A stretch of 64,000 nt of DNA, from positions 124,001-188,000 of the forward strand of contig CAWGTM010000020.1 in the NCBI GenBank assembly GCA_963825445.1, given 5' to 3'. Below are positions 59,761-64,000 of the stretch, one piece after another. A model generated the notes under the pieces. It was not told where the DNA came from. It saw nothing but the letters and a program-made list of their open reading frames with translations, and did no database searches. The position numbers and the translations under genes are program-made. How positions within the stretch are numbered: position 1 is the stretch's first letter; every line of letters begins with the position of its first letter. The DNA is from Actinophytocola sp963825445. Lineage in GTDB: Bacteria; Actinomycetota; Actinomycetes; Mycobacteriales; Pseudonocardiaceae.

Positions 59761-60915
59761 GTGACCAGACACGGCACGTTCGCCTACACCTGGGACCTGG
59801 TGGGGGATCCGGCGGCCGCCGACCGCATCGCCGGGCTGGGTGTGGACACGGTCACCCTGCAGGCCGCCTACCACTCGGTGCGGGCGGTGACGCCGTTCCA
59901 CCCGGCGCACCGCGTGGTGCAAGCCGAGCACGCGGCCGCCTACTTCCCCGTTCGGGAGGAACGGTGGGCCGGGCAGCGGCTGCGGCCCCGCACCCCCGAC
60001 TGGGGTGTGCCGGACGACGACCGGTTCGGCACGGCCGCCGCCGCGTTGACCGGCGCCGGTCTGCGGGTCGAGGCGTGGCTGGTGCTCACCCACTCCTCGG
60101 CCGTCGGTGCCACCGCCCCGGAACTGACCGTCCACAATGCCTTCGGCGAGCGGTACCCGTACGCGCTCTGCCCGGCCCACCCGGCCGTGCGGGAGTACGC
60201 GCTCACACTGGTCGACGAGGTGTGCGCGCACTACGACGTGCCGGCGTTGATGCTGGAGGCGTGTGGCTGGCTGGGGTTCGACCACGGCAGCCACCACGAG
60301 AAGACCTCGGGTGCCGACCTGTCGGACACCGGCCGGGCACTGCTGTCCGTGTGTCTGTGCCTGGCCTGCCGCACCGGGCTGGTCGACCACGGCGTGGACC
60401 CGACGCGGCTGGCGGCCGACATCCGGCTGGCGGTCGACCGTGAGCTGCGGGACGGCCGGGCGGCCGGTGACACGCTGGCCGACGCGATCGGCGCGGACCG
60501 TGCGTGGGCGCTGTACCAGCACCGGACCGACACGATCGCCGGGCTGCTCCGGAGTGCGACCGCGTTGGCCGGCGAGCGGGAGGTGCTGCTGATGGTGGCG
60601 GACGACCCGCAGGTGACCGGCCCGGACGTCGGCGTGGACCTCGCCACGTTCTCCGCACCGGCCGACGCGTTCGTGCTGAAGTGCTGGGGTGCGGAGGATG
60701 CGGCGGTGTCCCAGGTGAAGGCGGCGGCCGAGCGGACGACCGCACCGGTGGTGGCCAACGTGACGGCGTTGGAGGATCACCCGGACACCCTCGCCACCCG
60801 GGTGAGCAGGCTGCTCGCCGCGGGGGCCCGACAGATTCGGTACTACCACGCGGGGCTCGCGTCCCCCGCCCGACTCGAAGCCGTGCGCGATGCCGTGCAC
60901 GGGGAGGAGCCCTGA
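59761..60915 (+). CDS. TIM-barrel-like protein of unknown function in sugar operon
   Basis: 384 residues, no signal peptide. It opens HGTFAYTWDLVGDPAAADRIAGLG, continues VDTVTLQAAYHS and LRVEAWLVLTHSSAVG, then YDVPALMLEACGWLGFDHGSHHEK and the closing strands AFVLKCWG and IRYYHAGLAS. The regular strand pattern and His/Glu/Asp residues at strand ends suggest a TIM barrel, perhaps a glycosidase or an isomerase. I do not recognise the family. GTG 59761 lies five bases after the permease stop, so co-translation is clear. Confidence 0.7.
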   Translation: MTRHGTFAYTWDLVGDPAAADRIAGLGVDTVTLQAAYHSVRAVTPFHPAHRVVQAEHAAAYFPVREERWAGQRLRPRTPDWGVPDDDRFGTAAAALTGAGLRVEAWLVLTHSSAVGATAPELTVHNAFGERYPYALCPAHPAVREYALTLVDEVCAHYDVPALMLEACGWLGFDHGSHHEKTSGADLSDTGRALLSVCLCLACRTGLVDHGVDPTRLAADIRLAVDRELRDGRAAGDTLADAIGADRAWALYQHRTDTIAGLLRSATALAGEREVLLMVADDPQVTGPDVGVDLATFSAPADAFVLKCWGAEDAAVSQVKAAAERTTAPVVANVTALEDHPDTLATRVSRLLAAGARQIRYYHAGLASPARLEAVRDAVHGEEP

Positions 60916-61890
60916 GTGCGCAACGGTCTGTACGTCATGCAGCTGCCCCGGTTCGACAACGTCTACGGACCCGACGAGCGGGCGGCCATCGAGCGGCACC
61001 TGCGGATCCCGGCGCCCCCCATGGAGGCGGCCGAGCTGACCCCCGAGCTGCTGTCCGATGTGGAGGTTCTGGTCACCAGTTGGGGCGCGCCCCGGTTGGA
61101 CGCCGAGCTGCTGGCGGCCGCGCCGAACCTCGCGCTCGTGCTCTACGGCGCCGGGTCGGTGAAGTCCGCGGTGACCCCCGAGTCGTGGGCCAGGGGAGTG
61201 CGGATCACGGCCGCGGCGCCCGCCAACGCGATCGCGGTGGCGGAGTTCACGGTGTCCCAGATCATCTACGCGCTCAAGCACGGCTGGCGGTACGTGTTGC
61301 GGTCCCGGGAACTGGTGGCGGCCGCGTCCCGCGTTCCCGAGCCGGGTGCGTACGGCACGGTGGTGGGGTTGACCTCGCTCGGCGCCACCGGCCGGGCGAC
61401 CGCGCGGTTGCTGGCCAACCACGACGTGGTGGTCCAGGCCTACGACCCGCACGCGGCCGAGACGCCCGGCGTTCGCCTGGTGGGCCTGGAGGAACTGTTC
61501 GCGACGTCCGATGTGGTCAGTCTGCACACACCGCTGCTGCCGGAGACCCGGCACCTGGTCGGCACCGTGCTGCTGGAGTCGATGAGGCCGGACGCGACGC
61601 TCATCAACACCGCGCGCGGCGGTCTGGTGGACGAGACCGCGCTGGTGGACGTGCTGAGCAGGCGCACCGACCTGTTCGCCGTGCTCGACGTGACCGATCC
61701 GGAGCCGCCGGTCGACGGTTCGCCGTTGTTCCGGCTGCCGAACGTGGTGATCACGCCGCACCTGGCGGGCGCGCTGGGCAACGAACGCCGCCGGCTCGGT
61801 GCGCTGATGGCCGAGGAGCTGGGTCGCTGGGTTGCGGGCGAGCCGCTGCACCACGAGATCACCGAGGCCGTCCTCGCGAGGCTGGCATGA
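60916..61890 (+). CDS. D-2-hydroxyacid dehydrogenase family protein with altered NAD motif
   Basis: 324 residues. The catalytic Arg (NTARGG), Glu (DVTDPEPP) and His (ITPHLAG) are all in their usual places. The dinucleotide motif is VGLTSLGATGR, where the usual first Gly of GxGxxG is Ser. It starts with GTG directly after the previous stop, and its stop overlaps the next ATG. It should oxidise or reduce a 2-hydroxy acid, presumably from the imported sugar. The motif change may alter cofactor preference. Confidence 0.88.
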   Translation: MRNGLYVMQLPRFDNVYGPDERAAIERHLRIPAPPMEAAELTPELLSDVEVLVTSWGAPRLDAELLAAAPNLALVLYGAGSVKSAVTPESWARGVRITAAAPANAIAVAEFTVSQIIYALKHGWRYVLRSRELVAAASRVPEPGAYGTVVGLTSLGATGRATARLLANHDVVVQAYDPHAAETPGVRLVGLEELFATSDVVSLHTPLLPETRHLVGTVLLESMRPDATLINTARGGLVDETALVDVLSRRTDLFAVLDVTDPEPPVDGSPLFRLPNVVITPHLAGALGNERRRLGALMAEELGRWVAGEPLHHEITEAVLARLA

Positions 61891-62837
61891 GCTTCACCCT
61901 GGTACTGCTGGCCGATCCCGAGTGGCGCGACCGGCTCGTCGAGGCGGTGCCGGGAATCCGGGTGCTCACGCCGACTTCGGAGGAGGCGCCGGCCGCACTG
62001 TCCGATGCGGACGCCGTGTACGGGGCGCTGCCACCGGACCTGTTGCGCCACGCGGAGAACCTGCTGTGGCTGCAGGCGCCGCAGGCCGGGCCGCCACCGG
62101 GCTTCTACCACCAGGAGCTGATCGACCACCCGGTCCAGGTCACGAACATGCGCGACACCTACACCGATCACGTGGCCACGCACACGCTCGCGTTGGTCCT
62201 CGCGCTCGCGCGGGGGCTGCCGAGGTACGTGCGCGAGCAGGCACGCGGGAACTGGGCGCCCGACTGGGATCCGGGCTCGGTGGTGCCGCTGGCCGAGCGT
62301 CGCGCGCTGGTGGTCGGTGCCGGCGCCCTCGGCGCGGAGATCGGCCGGTTGCTGGCCGCGTTCGGCACCGAGGTGTCCGGTGTGGACGCCCGCCGAACCG
62401 ACATCCCGCCGGGCTTCACGGCCGTTCATCCCGCCGCGGCCCTGGACGCGCTGCTTCCCGAGGCCGACCTGGTGATCGTCACGGTTCCGCACACGCCGAG
62501 CACCGAGGGGTTGTTCGGCGCCGAGCGGTTCGCGCTGTGCAAGCCCGGGGCGTACTTCGTGAACATCGGGAGGGGACCGACCGTGCGGCTCGACGAGCTG
62601 GTCGACGCGCTCGACGCGGGACGGCTGGCCGGAGCCGCGCTCGACGTGTACGAGACCGAGCCGCTGCCCACCGGTCATCCTCTGTGGACCCGCGAGGACG
62701 TGGTGCTCACCCCGCACGTGGCCGGCGCCGGACCACACGCCGACGAGCGGCGACTCGCGGTGCTCGTGGACAACGCCGTGCGGTTCGCCGAGGGACGCGA
62801 GCTGATCAACGTGGTCGACAAGGCGCAGTGGTTCTGA
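61887..62837 (+). CDS. D-2-hydroxyacid dehydrogenase
   Basis: 316 residues. The NAD motif is intact (VVGAGALGAEIGR, near 143-155), and the catalytic Arg (NIGRGP), Glu (VYETEPLP) and His (LTPHVAG) are present. It overlaps the preceding dehydrogenase gene by ATGA and the next by TGATG. It is a distant paralog of the preceding gene, so the operon has two enzymes of the same class with presumably different substrates. Confidence 0.9.
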   Translation: MSFTLVLLADPEWRDRLVEAVPGIRVLTPTSEEAPAALSDADAVYGALPPDLLRHAENLLWLQAPQAGPPPGFYHQELIDHPVQVTNMRDTYTDHVATHTLALVLALARGLPRYVREQARGNWAPDWDPGSVVPLAERRALVVGAGALGAEIGRLLAAFGTEVSGVDARRTDIPPGFTAVHPAAALDALLPEADLVIVTVPHTPSTEGLFGAERFALCKPGAYFVNIGRGPTVRLDELVDALDAGRLAGAALDVYETEPLPTGHPLWTREDVVLTPHVAGAGPHADERRLAVLVDNAVRFAEGRELINVVDKAQWF

Positions 62838-63985
62838 TGGCGACCATCCAGCGCGTCGAGGTGCACACGGTCGGGTTGCCGACGCTGCGGGACTTCTCGG
62901 TGTCGGGTGGCAGCGTGGTGGTCAGCGGGCGCCCGGCCGTGCGGGTGCTGGTGAAGGTGACCACTTCGGACGGTGCGGTCGGCTGGGGTGAGGCGACGCC
63001 GATCCCGTCGTGGACCTACGAGACGACCGAGTCCATTGTGTCCACGATCGCCGGCTACCTCGCCCCGGCGGCGATCGGCCGGCCGGTGTGGGACCTCGAC
63101 GGACTGTGCCGCGTGTTCGACCGCACCATCAACCGGGGCTTCTCCATCGGCATGCCGCTCGCCAGGGCGGCGGTGGACGTGGCGTGCCACGACGCGTACG
63201 CGCGGTCGCTCGGGGTGTCACTCGGTGAACTGTGGGGCCGGCGCCGGCGCGAGCACATCGAGCTGGCCTGGATCGTCGGTGGTGGGACGCCGGTGGAGGC
63301 CGTCGAATCGGTGGCCGAAGGCCGCACGCAGGGCTACCGCCACGTGAAGGTGAAACTCGGGCTGGGCAGCGAGAAGGCCGATGTGGCGATGGTCGCGGCC
63401 ATCCGGGACGCCGCACCGGACGCGATCATCTGGGTGGACGCCAACCAGGCGTACACGGTCGACGCCGCGCTGCGCGTGGCCCGCCGATTGTCCGAACTGG
63501 ACATCACGGTGTTCGAGCAACCGTTGCCGTCCAACGACATCGTGGGGATGCGGCGGCTGCGGGAGAAGTGCCCGCTGCCGCTGGCGGTGGACGAGAGCCT
63601 GCGCCACCCGACCGATCTCGCCACGTTCGTCCGGCTGGACGCCATCGACATCGCGGTCGCCAAGGTGCAGCGCTGCGGTGGCCTGACGCTCGCGTTGCGA
63701 CAGTGCCAGTTGGCCGAGGACTGTGGGGTGCCGATCATGGGTTCGGGCCTGACCGAGTCCGACATCGGCCTGGCGGCGTCACTCCACCTGTTCGCGGCGT
63801 TCGGTGTGGACACCCCGGTGGACCTGAACGGCAGGCAGTTCCTGACCAGTCCGTACGCGAGCCCGCCGGCGATGGCCGTCGTCGACGGGCTCGTTGCCGT
63901 GCCCCAGGGTCCTGGCCTGGGCATCGGCATCGACGAGGAGGTGATACGCGAGCTTTCCCTCGACCGCCACGACATCACGGAGTGA
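62837..63985 (+). CDS. enolase-superfamily enzyme (muconate cycloisomerase/dehydratase-like)
   Basis: 382 residues. The capping domain is at 1-125, and the catalytic Lys pair is in HVKVKLGLG. Metal ligands are in WVDANQAY, VFEQPL and AVDESL, and a second Lys in AVAKVQRCGG. This is the MLE-subgroup arrangement with a Lys on each side, typical of cycloisomerases, racemases and some acid-sugar dehydratases. It ends the visible operon. A possible next ATG begins at 63990, only 11 bases before the window ends, and cannot be assigned. Confidence 0.92.
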   Translation: MATIQRVEVHTVGLPTLRDFSVSGGSVVVSGRPAVRVLVKVTTSDGAVGWGEATPIPSWTYETTESIVSTIAGYLAPAAIGRPVWDLDGLCRVFDRTINRGFSIGMPLARAAVDVACHDAYARSLGVSLGELWGRRRREHIELAWIVGGGTPVEAVESVAEGRTQGYRHVKVKLGLGSEKADVAMVAAIRDAAPDAIIWVDANQAYTVDAALRVARRLSELDITVFEQPLPSNDIVGMRRLREKCPLPLAVDESLRHPTDLATFVRLDAIDIAVAKVQRCGGLTLALRQCQLAEDCGVPIMGSGLTESDIGLAASLHLFAAFGVDTPVDLNGRQFLTSPYASPPAMAVVDGLVAVPQGPGLGIGIDEEVIRELSLDRHDITE

Positions 63986-64000
63986 AGAAATGCATCGTCG

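Noticed and set aside
1..64000. CRISPR array
   Set aside because: No regularly spaced direct repeats of 25-40 bases were seen anywhere in the window.

Overview
The window is very GC-rich actinobacterial DNA with frequent GTG starts, tight ATGA and TGATG overlaps, many secreted glycosidases with CBM13 or CBM32 modules, LacI regulators and MsiK-type sugar transport. It looks like a soil actinomycete, probably of the Pseudonocardiales. The genus cannot be named from this sequence.

Region 1 (1-11 kb). An ECF sigma factor runs off the left end, followed by a few small genes. The centrepiece is one leftward operon, about 9 kb long. From its promoter side it encodes two different family 2B encapsulin-like shell proteins (HK97 fold with an inserted cyclic-nucleotide-binding domain), a polyprenyl diphosphate synthase (the likely cargo), IspH, a compact Dxs, IspG, a DUF4239 membrane protein and a proline-rich membrane protein. 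It reads as an isoprenoid module that couples MEP-pathway supply to a prenyl synthase sequestered in a protein shell.

Region 2 (11-18 kb). A cobalamin riboswitch precedes metE. Then come an aldo-keto reductase divergent from a LysR regulator, a double-START protein with its ArsR-like regulator, and an NAD-dependent epimerase.

Region 3 (18-43 kb). This is a carbohydrate-degradation region: GH2 LacZ-type (frameshifted), an RspA/ManD-like dehydratase (frameshifted), GH30-CBM13, GH16-CBM13, a second GH2, a GH25-like relic, GH42 (frameshifted) and CBM32x2-GH16. Between them lie FadR, LacI, BlaI and a two-component system. The 35-38 kb part holds a BlaI regulator, a BlaI-type operator, and ccsB and M56 genes with internal deletions. 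The two GH16 genes share a 21-bp operator, and the second has twin GAGAGCGCTCTC operators sitting on divergent promoters.

Region 4 (43-48 kb). An alpha/beta hydrolase and a Tat-exported propeller-like protein are followed by a mobile island. Two inverted repeats of about 115 bp enclose a DUF222/HNH (13E12-type) gene, and the left repeat is split by a 1007-bp IS5-type insertion sequence with a dead transposase.

Region 5 (48-64 kb). This holds a PucR regulator divergent from a pair of secreted metallopeptidases (M6 then M64), a GGDEF protein, and a LacI-controlled sugar-uptake operon. That operon has a binding protein and two permeases, followed without gaps by a TIM-barrel-like protein, two D-2-hydroxyacid dehydrogenases and an enolase-superfamily enzyme. 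A sugar isomerase and the LacI gene are divergent from it.
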